Position numbers and translations under genes: made by a program. Shown one piece after another: positions 6,393-15,145 of a stretch of 27,560 bases of DNA. The notes beneath the pieces are model-generated. The model made no database searches. It was not told the DNA's origin and saw only the letters and a program-made list of their open reading frames with translations. The stretch comes from Megasphaera sp. AM44-1BH (GTDB lineage: Bacteria; Bacillota; Negativicutes; Veillonellales; Megasphaeraceae). Position 1 is the stretch's first letter, and the number at the start of each line of letters is the position of its first letter. The DNA is taken from contig NZ_QSFA01000023.1 of assembly GCF_003467125.1 (NCBI RefSeq), positions 266 through 27,825 of the forward strand, written 5' to 3'.

Positions 6393-7940
6393 ATGAATAA
6401 CAAATTCAAGTATCTGCTCACGGCCCTTCTGGGAGCAGCCCTGCTCGTATCAGGCTGTGGCTCCGATGCAGGCAAAACAGCCAAAGAAGAAGGGAAGGTA
6501 TTTCATTATGGGACCATGGCCTACGGCCCGGCTATGCAGAACGCCAGCACAGATCCTCATGATACCTACTGTGGTTGGAGTACCATCCGCTATGGAGTAG
6601 GAGAAACACTGTTTAAATTCGATAATGAAATGAATGTCCAGCCCTGGCTGGCTGAATCGTACGAACAAATAGATGATCATACGCTAAAAATCAAGCTGCG
6701 TGATGACATCACCTTTTCCAACGGGAAACAAGTAACCGGTGACGCCGTTAAAGCCTGTCTGGAAGACCTCATCAGGCGGAACGACCGGGCTCCCCATGAT
6801 TTGAAAATCAACCAGATTACCGCTGATGGTCAGACTGTCACCATCCACTCGTCAGAAAAAGTACCCGCCCTGATTCATTACCTGGCAGATCCGTATAGTG
6901 CTATTATCGATATGGAAGCCGGCATCAAAGACAGAATCGCTGTCGGTACCGGCCCCTATGTGGCGGTCAAAGTGACCGACCAGGGCATGGAACTTAAAAA
7001 GAACGACCAGTACTGGGGACAGACAAAGCCAAAATTAGATAAAATCGTCGTCCGGAGCATTACCGACGGCGACTCTTTATCCATGGCTATGCAAAGCGGA
7101 GAACTCGATGCTGTTCAGGGGCTGCCCTATGCCAGTCTGCCGAATTTCCAGGATACCGGCAGATATACAATCAGTTCGACTGCTACGTCCCGCGTATATC
7201 AGGCAGCCATGAATTTCCAGACACCGGCCCTTCAGGATAACCGCGTCCGTAAAGCCATCGCCATGGCACTGGATAAAGATACATTTGTAAACGTCCTGCT
7301 GAATGGCAACGGCGTTGCCGCTACAGGTGCTTTTCCCAACACGATGCCTTATGGCAGAGGTCTGAATGGCCCTGGATACGATCCGGAACAAGCCAAAACA
7401 TTGCTGAAAGAAGCGGGGTATACCGGAACGAACAGTGACGGCTATGTCACAAAGGACGGTCAGCCCCTGACGCTGCGCTGGCTGACTTATACGTCCCGTC
7501 AGGAACTCCCCCTTCTTGCCGAATACGCCCAGTCGGCCCTTAAGGATATCGGCATCAAGCTCGATGTCAACGCTACGGATAATTACAAAGATTTCCTGAA
7601 ACGAGGGGAGTATGATATCTACGCCCAGGCAATCGTGACGGCGCCTACAGGAGATCCGGAATATTATCTCATGAGCAAAATCTATTCGGGACAGCCGTAT
7701 AACAACGGCAACTACAGCAATCCCCGGACTGATGCAATGATAGATGAACTCCACAATACCTTTGATGCCGGTAAGCGCATAGAACTGGCACGACAGATCC
7801 AGCAGCAGGTACTCGATGACAATGCCGTATGGTACGCCTCATTCCTGAAGATGAATATTGTCATGAAAAAGAACGTAACCGGCTTTTCTGCTCATCCCTG
7901 TGATTACTATGAAATCACACCGGAATTAGATATCCAATAG
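6393..7940 (+). CDS. Solute-binding lipoprotein of Nik/Dpp-type importer
   Basis: 515 residues from ATG 6393. A signal peptide ends in the lipobox LVSGC with Cys22 as the lipidated residue. The rest is a family-5 extracellular binding protein (SBP_bac_5), with conserved segments WSTIRYGVGETLFKFD (62-77), NVQPWLAESYEQ and the later VRKAIAMALDKD. The W-x-x-x-RYGVGETL block is one I associate with nickel-type binding proteins such as NikZ rather than oligopeptide OppA, but this is from memory and not proven. A GTG at 6384 would extend the frame by three codons, but it overlaps the ribosome site GAGGTGA, so 6393 is preferred. It delivers substrate to the two permeases encoded upstream. Nickel, cobalt or a metal chelate is the inferred cargo. 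Confidence 0.85.
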   Translation: MNNKFKYLLTALLGAALLVSGCGSDAGKTAKEEGKVFHYGTMAYGPAMQNASTDPHDTYCGWSTIRYGVGETLFKFDNEMNVQPWLAESYEQIDDHTLKIKLRDDITFSNGKQVTGDAVKACLEDLIRRNDRAPHDLKINQITADGQTVTIHSSEKVPALIHYLADPYSAIIDMEAGIKDRIAVGTGPYVAVKVTDQGMELKKNDQYWGQTKPKLDKIVVRSITDGDSLSMAMQSGELDAVQGLPYASLPNFQDTGRYTISSTATSRVYQAAMNFQTPALQDNRVRKAIAMALDKDTFVNVLLNGNGVAATGAFPNTMPYGRGLNGPGYDPEQAKTLLKEAGYTGTNSDGYVTKDGQPLTLRWLTYTSRQELPLLAEYAQSALKDIGIKLDVNATDNYKDFLKRGEYDIYAQAIVTAPTGDPEYYLMSKIYSGQPYNNGNYSNPRTDAMIDELHNTFDAGKRIELARQIQQQVLDDNAVWYASFLKMNIVMKKNVTGFSAHPCDYYEITPELDIQ

Positions 7941-7958
7941 AACCAGGAGCCTCTCATT

Positions 7959-8717
7959 ATGTCCGAACCTCTCCTTACGTTTCAGCATATTACCATTTGT
8001 GCCGGAAACAAGCCTTTAGCAACCGATATCTCCTTTACTCTGCAGGAAGGGGAAATACTGGTGATTGCCGGTGAAAGTGGCAGCGGCAAATCGACACTGC
8101 TGCGCGCAGCTGCCGGCCTGCCGGCACCGGGCACGGGCATCACCGGGGGAATCATTACCTGGGACGGCCACCGGCTCCACCACCAGTCATCCTGGAAAGC
8201 ACTCCGCCCTACAGGAATCAGTGTCGTATTCCAGGATGCACTGACGTCATTCTGCCCGGTCTGTACGGTATACCAGCAGCTCTGGGATGCCGCCCGCACT
8301 GCCGGGCTCTGTCATCAGGAATTTGACCGCATCCTGTCCGGTCGTGCCGCCCTTTTATCCCTGCCGCCAGACAGTCTTTCTTCTTATCCGCAGGAACTAT
8401 CCGGTGGTATGATCCAGCGGGCTGAACTCTTATTTCCCCTTATAATCCCGCCACGGCTGGTCCTGGCTGATGAACCGACATCGGCCGTAGACAGCATCAC
8501 CCAGAAAAAAATGGCCGATGCCCTGCTCCGGCTGCGCCGTCATCATCGCACAGCCATCATCCTCGTCACCCATGACCTGCGTCTGGCAGCCTATCTGGCT
8601 GATACCCTTCTCGTCCTGAAAAAAGGCCGGATCCAGGAATACGGACCGGCACCGGCTGTATTGAAACACCCTGGCTCTGCTTATACACGGGAATTGCTCT
8701 CTCATTCCGGACTTTGA
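7959..8717 (+). CDS. ABC importer ATPase, NikD/DppD-like
   Basis: 252 residues with all ABC ATPase motifs: Walker A GESGSGKS (38-45), Q-loop Gln92, signature LSGGM (147-151), Walker B LVLADEP (167-173) and switch His205 in THD. It lacks the C-terminal iron-sulfur/OppD extension of about 70 residues found in peptide-importer DppD/OppD, so it is the length of NikD. This modestly favours a metal importer. Ribosome site AGGAG precedes the start, 18 bp after the binding-protein gene. It likely forms a heterodimer with the next gene's product. Confidence 0.87.
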   Translation: MSEPLLTFQHITICAGNKPLATDISFTLQEGEILVIAGESGSGKSTLLRAAAGLPAPGTGITGGIITWDGHRLHHQSSWKALRPTGISVVFQDALTSFCPVCTVYQQLWDAARTAGLCHQEFDRILSGRAALLSLPPDSLSSYPQELSGGMIQRAELLFPLIIPPRLVLADEPTSAVDSITQKKMADALLRLRRHHRTAIILVTHDLRLAAYLADTLLVLKKGRIQEYGPAPAVLKHPGSAYTRELLSHSGL

Positions 8718-8729
8718 AAGGATTGTCTT

Positions 8730-9473
8730 ATGTTTTTTGAAGTACAGGATCTGACAAAAACCTATATCCATAACGGTCATCGTTTTGCTGCCGTAGATCA
8801 TCTTTCGTTTTCTCTTTCACCTGGCGAAATTCTGGCTGTGGCCGGAGAAAGTGGCAGTGGCAAAAGTACGCTTTGCCGCCTCATTTGTCAGTTTGCCCGG
8901 GCAGACAGCGGCCATATCTTTTTTCACGATCAGGATACCACCCATGTTCCGGAAAAAGAACGGAAGAATCTGTACCATCACATACAGATGGTCTTCCAGC
9001 ATCCGTACCGGTCTTTTCATCCCCGGTTTACACTGGAAAAAAGCATTCTGGCAGGGATTCACAATTATCACATTCCATGTACCCCGGAAATGCTCCGGCA
9101 TCATATGGAAGAAGTCCATCTGACAAGAGATCTTATCCGGCGCTATCCCCATGAAGTCAGCGGAGGGGAATGTCAGAGAGCAGCCCTGCTCCGCAGCCTT
9201 GTCATAGGCCCGGAACTTCTCATCTGTGATGAAGTGACCAGTGCCCTTGATGCCACTATCCGCAATGACATCGCAGGCCTGATACGCCGCATCTGCCAGC
9301 ATCATCACATAGCCTGCCTGTTCATTACCCATGACCTTTATCTGGCCCGGACAATGGCAGACCGGATTCTCATCATGCACCACGGCCGCGCTGTAGAGGA
9401 AGGTACGGCAGAACAGATATTCCTTCATCCGCAGCAGCCCTATACAAAAGAATTACTGTCGTCCCTGTTATAA
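8730..9473 (+). CDS. ABC importer ATPase, NikE/DppF-like
   Basis: 247 residues. Walker A GESGSGKS (39-46), Q-loop Gln90, signature VSGGE (143-147), Walker B LLICDEVTSALD (163-174) and switch His201 are present. Length fits NikE, shorter than OppF/DppF of peptide systems. The gene lies 12 bp after its partner ATPase with ribosome site GAAAGGA, is the last gene of the operon, and is followed within 10 bp by a strong terminator. Confidence 0.87.
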   Translation: MFFEVQDLTKTYIHNGHRFAAVDHLSFSLSPGEILAVAGESGSGKSTLCRLICQFARADSGHIFFHDQDTTHVPEKERKNLYHHIQMVFQHPYRSFHPRFTLEKSILAGIHNYHIPCTPEMLRHHMEEVHLTRDLIRRYPHEVSGGECQRAALLRSLVIGPELLICDEVTSALDATIRNDIAGLIRRICQHHHIACLFITHDLYLARTMADRILIMHHGRAVEEGTAEQIFLHPQQPYTKELLSSLL

Positions 9474-9476
9474 AGA

Positions 9477-9534
9477 CAAAAAACTATCATCGATATTCCC
9501 GGATTCGTCCGGTATATCGATGATAGTTTTTTGT
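9477..9534. terminator. Strong bidirectional intrinsic terminator
   Basis: AAAAACTATCATCGATAT pairs with ATATCGATGATAGTTTTT around a short GC-containing loop (itself CCGGA/TCCGG). A-run and T-run on the two sides let it serve both the ABC operon (plus) and the convergent glycosyltransferase gene (minus). Confidence 0.9.
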
Positions 9535-9539
9535 TGGCA

Positions 9540-10487
9540 TCACCGGCCGGTAAAGGACCGGTCCGGTTCTGTTTCCTTTGAATCACTGGCCAGCCAGTAC
9601 AACGGCCGCTGTTTCGTTTCTTCAAAAATACGGCCGATGTATTCACCTAATATGCCCAGAGCCATGAGGTTGACACTGCCGAAGATTGCCAGGAGAATCA
9701 CCGTCGTTGACCAGCCCGGTACGGTAATGCCTGCAATGTGACAGTAACAAACGTATATAATCATCAGCAGCCCGGCAAAGGCTCCCAGGAATCCGATATA
9801 AAAGGTCATACGAAGCGGTACCGTCGAATTGGTAATGATGCCATCCATAGCCAGATGAAGCATTTTTCGCAGGGAAAATTTCGACGTGCCCGCATGTCTG
9901 GCCGGTGCTTTGAATGACAGCGTCGTCTGCTGGAATCCCAGTCCTCCTACAATACCACGGATAAAACGGCTGTGTTCGCGGAAGCGCCGGAAGACGGAAA
10001 TGGCTTTCCGGTCCATGAGCCGGAAATCAGATCCTCCGGGAACGACAGGCGTCGTAGATATGGCATTCATGAGCTTATAATAGGCAGCCGATGTAACCCG
10101 TTTGAAAAGGCTGGCATTTTCCGTCGTTTCCCGTACGGTCTGGACGATATCATATCCTTCCTGCCACCGGGCTATCAGCGCAGGAATCAGGGCCGGTGGA
10201 TGCTGCATGTCCCCATCCATCGTGATGATGGCATCTCCGCTGGAAAGATCCATTCCGCAGGTAAGTGCAATCTGATGACCGAAATTCCGTGCCAGCGAAA
10301 CAGCCCGGACGTGAGGATCGGCAGCTGCCAGCCGGTTGATTTCCTTTTCGGTCCCATCGCGGGATCCATCGTTGACATATATCAGTTCATAATCCATTCC
10401 CACTTGTTTCATAACGGCCGTGACGGCATCATAAAAGCAGTTTATATTTTCTTCTTCATTGTACACGGGGGTAATGATCGATATCAT
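9540..10487 (-). CDS. Family 2 glycosyltransferase, GtrB/DPM-synthase-like
   Basis: 315 residues. The GT2 catalytic domain has ISIITPVYNEEEN (2-14), VNDGSRDGT (38-46) and the metal-binding DGDMQHPP (91-98), followed by the SKFSLRKMLHLAMDGI amphipathic stretch and two C-terminal membrane helices (about 232-256 and 265-288). This is the architecture of GtrB-type enzymes, which transfer a sugar from a nucleotide donor to polyprenyl phosphate at the inner membrane for envelope or O-antigen glycan modification. The start at 10487 is preceded by AAAGGTGA; upstream in-frame ATGs at 10502-10505 lack a ribosome site. No flippase (GtrA) gene is adjacent, so the acceptor pathway is not visible here. It lies downstream of the RND pump on the same strand after a 157-bp gap. 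Confidence 0.88.
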   Translation of the reverse strand: MISIITPVYNEEENINCFYDAVTAVMKQVGMDYELIYVNDGSRDGTEKEINRLAAADPHVRAVSLARNFGHQIALTCGMDLSSGDAIITMDGDMQHPPALIPALIARWQEGYDIVQTVRETTENASLFKRVTSAAYYKLMNAISTTPVVPGGSDFRLMDRKAISVFRRFREHSRFIRGIVGGLGFQQTTLSFKAPARHAGTSKFSLRKMLHLAMDGIITNSTVPLRMTFYIGFLGAFAGLLMIIYVCYCHIAGITVPGWSTTVILLAIFGSVNLMALGILGEYIGRIFEETKQRPLYWLASDSKETEPDRSFTGR

Positions 10488-10562
10488 AGAATCACCTTTC
10501 ATCATTTCAGGGAATGAAGCTATCTGAAATCAGAGAATTCTTTTTTCCTGTGCCCATAGTAT

Positions 10563-10590
10563 AAGAATATTTCTTTAAGAAAATATAAAC
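10563..10590. repeat. AT-rich near-palindrome between pump and glycosyltransferase genes
   Basis: ATATTTCTTTAAGAAAATAT is nearly self-complementary. It lies upstream of the glycosyltransferase; a nearby minus-strand TATACT could be a -10 box, but I see no convincing -35. The rest of this 157-bp gap shows no clear terminator for the pump operon. Confidence 0.3.
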
Positions 10591-10644
10591 TGCGTTGTAA
10601 AAAAAGTTATATTGTTGCTGATTCTGCCCCACTTTGCGTACCCG

Positions 10645-13600
10645 TTATCCGGTAACGCGCCGTTTCTCTGAATCAGCCCCTTTCCTGCCCGGTCTGTGGT
10701 TTTCAATAAAAAGGAACAGGATAGGAATAATCACAAGGGTAAATACGGTCGATGTAATCAGGCCGCCAATGACGACAACGGCCATGCTGGACCGGGTCTC
10801 TGAGCCGGCTGACATAGATAATGCCGTCGGCAGCATCCCCACAATCATCGTAAGAGTCGTCATGAAAATAGGACGGAGCCGGACCCGTCCGGCTTCGATG
10901 ACGGCGCTGCGTACATCCATATGCTGCTCATGAATCAGCGTCAGTGTGTAATCCAGGAGCAGAGTCCCGTTTTTCGCCACCATGCCGTCCATGACCAGAA
11001 TACCAATCAATGAATAAAGATTGAGCGTATTATTCGTGAGGAACAGAAGGAACACAGAACCAATCAGGCCCAGAGGGAGAGAAAACATGCGGATAAACGG
11101 TGTTTTGATGGATTCATAGAGAATCGCCAGAATCATGAATATCAGGATGAGCGATAATCCAAGGGCTTCGCCCAAACTCCTGAATGCCGTCGTCATCTGA
11201 TCTGCCTGTCCGGTAAACCGGTAGGTGATTCCCTGCAAGTCCATCGTCTGCAAATGGGCCGTTATGTCCTGAATGATATCGCTGAGCGGTCTGCCCTGTG
11301 GCACGGCTCCCAGGGTAATACTCCGTTCTTTGTCCGTACGACGGATTGTGACCGGCCCTGTAGCCGATACAATCTGAGCCACGTCACTGACAAAGATGAT
11401 ATGACCATTGGCATTGAGTGGGATCCGTCTGAGATCGGATACGCCGAAGGAATCGGCACCTTTCAGCCGTACATAAATGTCCGTATCGTTATTATCGTTT
11501 TTAACATCGTTTGGCAATACTCCCGCTTTCTGTCCACTGATAGCGTTGGAGAAGTTTTTATTGAGATCGTCCAGTGATGCCCCGTACTGTTTTAATTTTA
11601 TCCGGTCCACGACAAGCCGGTATTCAGGCATGCCATCTTCATACGAACTGCTGACTCCGTTGAGGCCGGCAATATCCGTCTGCATCCATGTTTCGATTTC
11701 TTTCGATTTCTGGAGCAGTCGTTCATTATCCTTGCCGCGGAGTTCCAGCCGGAGATTCCCGGATCCTCCGCCATAGCCGCCGGATGTACCGGCTACGGAA
11801 GCCTGGTCTTCCCGGACCCGCACCGTACCATCCCACACATGAGCTGCAGCGAATTTACGCACCTCATTGGTCACATCCCAGATAGACCGGGAACGGTTGC
11901 GACGGTCATCCAGCGTCACTTTGACAGTCGCTTCATTCTGCCGCTTTCCTCCTACCATAGCCGTGTAATAAGTGACTTCCGGTACGGTTTTCAGATAATC
12001 TTCTATCTGCCGGGCAACGCCATTTGTTCTGTCCAGGCTGGCATTTGCCGGCAGCTGGATGGATACGCGGAACCCGCTTTCATCTGTCTGCGGCATAAAT
12101 TCCGACCCTACGGCACCGCTGACCAGGAGTCCCAGAGCCGCTGCAAACAAAAACAGGATGGGAAGGACCAGTTTCCGTGGATGATCGATACTCCATGTCA
12201 GTATCTTCGTATATTCCTGACAGGCCCGTTCTTCCATGCGGTCCATAAACTGCCACAAAGGCCGCTTCTTTACCTCTGCCCCTTTTTTAAACAGCCGGGA
12301 TGCCAGCATAGGAGTCAGGGTGAAGGAAACAAAGAGAGAAAACAAGGTAGCAAATACGATAGTCAGGCCGAATTGTTTGAAGTACTGTCCTACCATATCC
12401 GTCATAAAAGCGATAGGCAGAAAAACGACTACGTCGCACAGCGTAATGGCAATGGCGGCCATGCCGATTTCCATACGGCCGTTGAGGGCTGCCGTCTCCG
12501 GCGGCTCTCCGCTCCGGATATGGCGGTGTATATTTTCCAGAATAACGATGGAGTCGTCTACGAGGATACCAATGCAAAGAGTCATCCCCATGAGAGACAT
12601 CATATTAAAGGTAAAACCGGCCATATACATGGCAAAGAACGTAGAAATAAGAGATGTCGGTATGGCTACCATAACGGCCAGTGAAGACCGCCAGCCCCGC
12701 AGGAAAAAGAACAGGACCAAGCCGGTCGTACAGAGTCCTTCGATAAGTGTCTGCAATGTGTTATGCAGGGAATTACGGATATAGGAAGCTGATTCACTGG
12801 TCACGGTAAAAGTATATTCCGGATTGTCCTGCCTCAGCGTTTCCAATTTCTTATTGACATTATCTACTGTCGAGACGACGTTGGCATCACTGTTTTTATA
12901 TACTTCCATGACAATGGCGTCTTCACCGTTTACACGGGCATAGCGGGTGACCCGCTGATCCTGCCGCTTGATGGAAGCGACGGCTGTCAGTGGAATCCGG
13001 GCGCCTTTGGCATTGGTGATTTCAATCTGCGATAATTCAGCCTCATTGGCATACTGTGCCTTCACCCGGACGTCCGTCGCTGTGCCGGATGAATAGACCG
13101 TTCCGGACGGCATAAGCAGATTTTCTGACTTTAACGCAGAAATCACTTCTGCCAGGGTCATGTCAAAATGAACCAGCTTGTTTTTGTCGATTTCAACGGC
13201 GATTTCTTTATCCCGTCCACCATTGAGATTGATTTCCGAGACACCGTCAGCCTGCTGGAGCACATCCTGAAAATCATTATATGCCTTGGCATATATATCA
13301 TCTAGTGGCCGGGACGACTGCACGGCAATATACATGACAGGAGTGGCATTGATATCCCGCTTAATGACAACCGGCTCTTCAATTCCTGTCGGGAAACTGC
13401 CCCGTATGGCATTGATTTTCTTCGTCGCATCAATGGCCGCCGCATCAGCATTGGCAGAAAAATCCAGCTCCAGTGTAATCCTCGCCTGCCCGTATGAAGC
13501 CTGGGAAGTCATGTGTTTGAGATTGGCAACGGAAGACAGTGCATTTTCCGCCGGCTTTACGACCTGTTGTTCCACCGAGTCCGCATTGGCCCCCGGATAG

Positions 13601-13749
13601 GCGATGGAAACGGTTACATAGGGCGTATTCAGCGCCGGCAGTAATTCTACGCCGATTTTATAAAAACTGAACAGGCCGAGAACGACAAAAAAAGCTACAA
13701 TCATGGCAATACCGATGGGCCGCTGTATAGAAAATTTAGTCAGATTCAT
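10645..13749 (-). CDS. RND multidrug efflux pump, inner-membrane transporter (HAE1/AcrB-like)
   Basis: 1034 residues, normal for the family. The first helix starts with MNLTKFSIQRPIGIAMIV, large periplasmic loops follow, and the proton-relay pair of aspartates is visible in GILVDDSIVILENI (about residues 396-409). A second-half GILVMDGMVAKNG segment follows at about 945-957. The protein exports drugs, dyes or envelope-active compounds by proton antiport in complex with a membrane-fusion protein and an outer-membrane channel. ATG 13749 is chosen because GAGGTG lies 6 nt before it; a GTG at 13758 overlaps that site. It follows the fusion-protein gene by 15 bp. No TolC-like gene is in the window, so the outer-membrane partner must be encoded elsewhere. 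Confidence 0.95.
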   Translation of the reverse strand: MNLTKFSIQRPIGIAMIVAFFVVLGLFSFYKIGVELLPALNTPYVTVSIAYPGANADSVEQQVVKPAENALSSVANLKHMTSQASYGQARITLELDFSANADAAAIDATKKINAIRGSFPTGIEEPVVIKRDINATPVMYIAVQSSRPLDDIYAKAYNDFQDVLQQADGVSEINLNGGRDKEIAVEIDKNKLVHFDMTLAEVISALKSENLLMPSGTVYSSGTATDVRVKAQYANEAELSQIEITNAKGARIPLTAVASIKRQDQRVTRYARVNGEDAIVMEVYKNSDANVVSTVDNVNKKLETLRQDNPEYTFTVTSESASYIRNSLHNTLQTLIEGLCTTGLVLFFFLRGWRSSLAVMVAIPTSLISTFFAMYMAGFTFNMMSLMGMTLCIGILVDDSIVILENIHRHIRSGEPPETAALNGRMEIGMAAIAITLCDVVVFLPIAFMTDMVGQYFKQFGLTIVFATLFSLFVSFTLTPMLASRLFKKGAEVKKRPLWQFMDRMEERACQEYTKILTWSIDHPRKLVLPILFLFAAALGLLVSGAVGSEFMPQTDESGFRVSIQLPANASLDRTNGVARQIEDYLKTVPEVTYYTAMVGGKRQNEATVKVTLDDRRNRSRSIWDVTNEVRKFAAAHVWDGTVRVREDQASVAGTSGGYGGGSGNLRLELRGKDNERLLQKSKEIETWMQTDIAGLNGVSSSYEDGMPEYRLVVDRIKLKQYGASLDDLNKNFSNAISGQKAGVLPNDVKNDNNDTDIYVRLKGADSFGVSDLRRIPLNANGHIIFVSDVAQIVSATGPVTIRRTDKERSITLGAVPQGRPLSDIIQDITAHLQTMDLQGITYRFTGQADQMTTAFRSLGEALGLSLILIFMILAILYESIKTPFIRMFSLPLGLIGSVFLLFLTNNTLNLYSLIGILVMDGMVAKNGTLLLDYTLTLIHEQHMDVRSAVIEAGRVRLRPIFMTTLTMIVGMLPTALSMSAGSETRSSMAVVVIGGLITSTVFTLVIIPILFLFIENHRPGRKGADSEKRRVTG

Positions 13750-13764
13750 GGGTAACACCTCATA

Positions 13765-15006
13765 TTAATCAACTGTAACAGCAGTACCATCTTTCAGACG
13801 TGCCAGATTGGTCGTCGCAATGACGTCTCCTTCGGAAAGTCCGTCTGTCACTTCTATATAAGAATCATTCATCAATCCCGTCTGAACCGTGCGGATTTCA
13901 ACGGTCTGGTCCGGTCTGATGACGTATGCACGGGACGTCCCGTTTTGTACATCCAGAGCTTCCTTGGGGACAAACAATGTATCTTTCCTCTGCAGCACAC
14001 TCATATTCATTTCAGCCAGCATCCCTCCGCGGAGCAGGGCATCAGGATTCTGCAGCGTAATGCGTATGGCATAGGTCTTATCGGCATCATTCATAGCCGG
14101 ACTGACATACGTAACGATTCCATCATACGTCTTTGCCAGCGAATCAATGGATACCGTAACAGGAGTTCCCATCTGCATAAAGGCGACATCTTCTTCTGAC
14201 AGGGCACAATCGACATACATGCCGCTCGTATCGGTGATGGTCAGTACTTTCGTATTGGCCGGTACAATTGTGCCTGCTTCTGCATTCCGGTACGTTATGA
14301 CACCACTACGTGGGGCGCGCAGCGTCATATCATCGATCTGCTGGGCCAGGCTGTGTACGGCATAATCGGCTTTATCCTGTGCCGCATATTTTCCGGCAAT
14401 ACTGGCCGGGACAGATCCTACATTCTGGGAATTGAGATTGTCCAATACGGCCTGAGCATCGATAAAAGCCTGATATATCGTGTCCAGCTCGCGCTGGGAC
14501 ACAGCACCTTCATCGCGCAGGACCTGATAGCGGTTATAATTGATTTTGGCCATATCATAATCGACTTCGGCTTTCTTCAGATTGGCATAAAACTGGGATT
14601 CTGCCGCCCTTGAATCAGCCGTCGCCTGCAACAGTGCCGCCTGCCCCTGCTGCAGGGAAAGAGTCGCATCGACGACATCCTGCAGCAGCAGTACCTGGCC
14701 GGGCTCTACCGTATCGCCCAGATTCACCCTGACTGCCGCTATTTTGCCAGCATATTTCGTCGTGATATCAACCTGGGATACAGGTACGGTCTTCCCCGAC
14801 AGGGATATGGTACGATTCATGTCCTGCCGGGCCAATGTATACGACGCCACGGGAATCGGCCCGCTGCTTCCTTTTTCTTTTGTTATTTTCTGGGAATGGC
14901 TGACGCCGTATATGATGATGCAGGCTAATAGCAGGACCATTCCCATAGCCGTCAATTTATATGCACTGCCGTGAGGTCCCCGGAATGGATTGTAATAACG
15001 GTTCAT
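13765..15006 (-). CDS. RND periplasmic membrane-fusion protein (AcrA/MdtA-like)
   Basis: 413 residues. One N-terminal membrane anchor (about 18-35) without a lipobox. Beta strands around 78-105 (KIAAVRVNLGDTVEPGQVLL) form the lipoyl half, then a coiled-coil hairpin (about 115-200), the second lipoyl half (APRSGVITYRNAEAGTIV) and the beta-barrel and membrane-proximal domains. These adaptors bridge the RND pump to an outer-membrane channel. It is first in the operon and its stop lies 15 bp before the pump start. The upstream region contains a pair of direct repeats typical of response-regulator sites. Ribosome site AGGAGA precedes ATG 15006. Confidence 0.93.
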   Translation of the reverse strand: MNRYYNPFRGPHGSAYKLTAMGMVLLLACIIIYGVSHSQKITKEKGSSGPIPVASYTLARQDMNRTISLSGKTVPVSQVDITTKYAGKIAAVRVNLGDTVEPGQVLLLQDVVDATLSLQQGQAALLQATADSRAAESQFYANLKKAEVDYDMAKINYNRYQVLRDEGAVSQRELDTIYQAFIDAQAVLDNLNSQNVGSVPASIAGKYAAQDKADYAVHSLAQQIDDMTLRAPRSGVITYRNAEAGTIVPANTKVLTITDTSGMYVDCALSEEDVAFMQMGTPVTVSIDSLAKTYDGIVTYVSPAMNDADKTYAIRITLQNPDALLRGGMLAEMNMSVLQRKDTLFVPKEALDVQNGTSRAYVIRPDQTVEIRTVQTGLMNDSYIEVTDGLSEGDVIATTNLARLKDGTAVTVD

Positions 15007-15081
15007 TATATATCTCCTGATTTATGCTAAGTCCGGCAGGTCCGGATTGACCGTGACCATACCAGACGAGATTGTGTTTTT

Positions 15082-15114
15082 AGTATAGAAGCCAAATGTA
15101 AACTATATGTAAAC
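15082..15114 (-). promoter_or_regulatory. Pump promoter with 11-bp-phased direct repeats
   Basis: The plus-strand octamer ATGTAAAC occurs at 15096-15103 and again at 15107-15114, a period of 11 bp. On the transcribed direction this reads GTTTACAT twice, ending 8 bp before a TATACT -10 box (15082-15087). No consensus -35 exists; the repeats cover its place. This is the layout of promoters activated by OmpR-family response regulators (CpxR GTAAA-Nx-GTAAA, PhoP TTTACA repeats). The regulator is not in the window. Confidence 0.55.
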
Positions 15115-15145
15115 GAAATCGAAAAAAAGATTAAAAGATATTCTT

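Noticed and set aside
10630..10662. Inverted repeat GTTATCCGGTAAC at the end of the pump gene as a terminator
   Set aside because: The arms are short, the centre is asymmetric and there is no T-tract on the relevant strand.
11839..12684. 281-codon plus-strand frame inside the RND pump gene
   Set aside because: Antisense shadow of a gene with clear homology; composition is Arg/His/Gln-rich without any domain.
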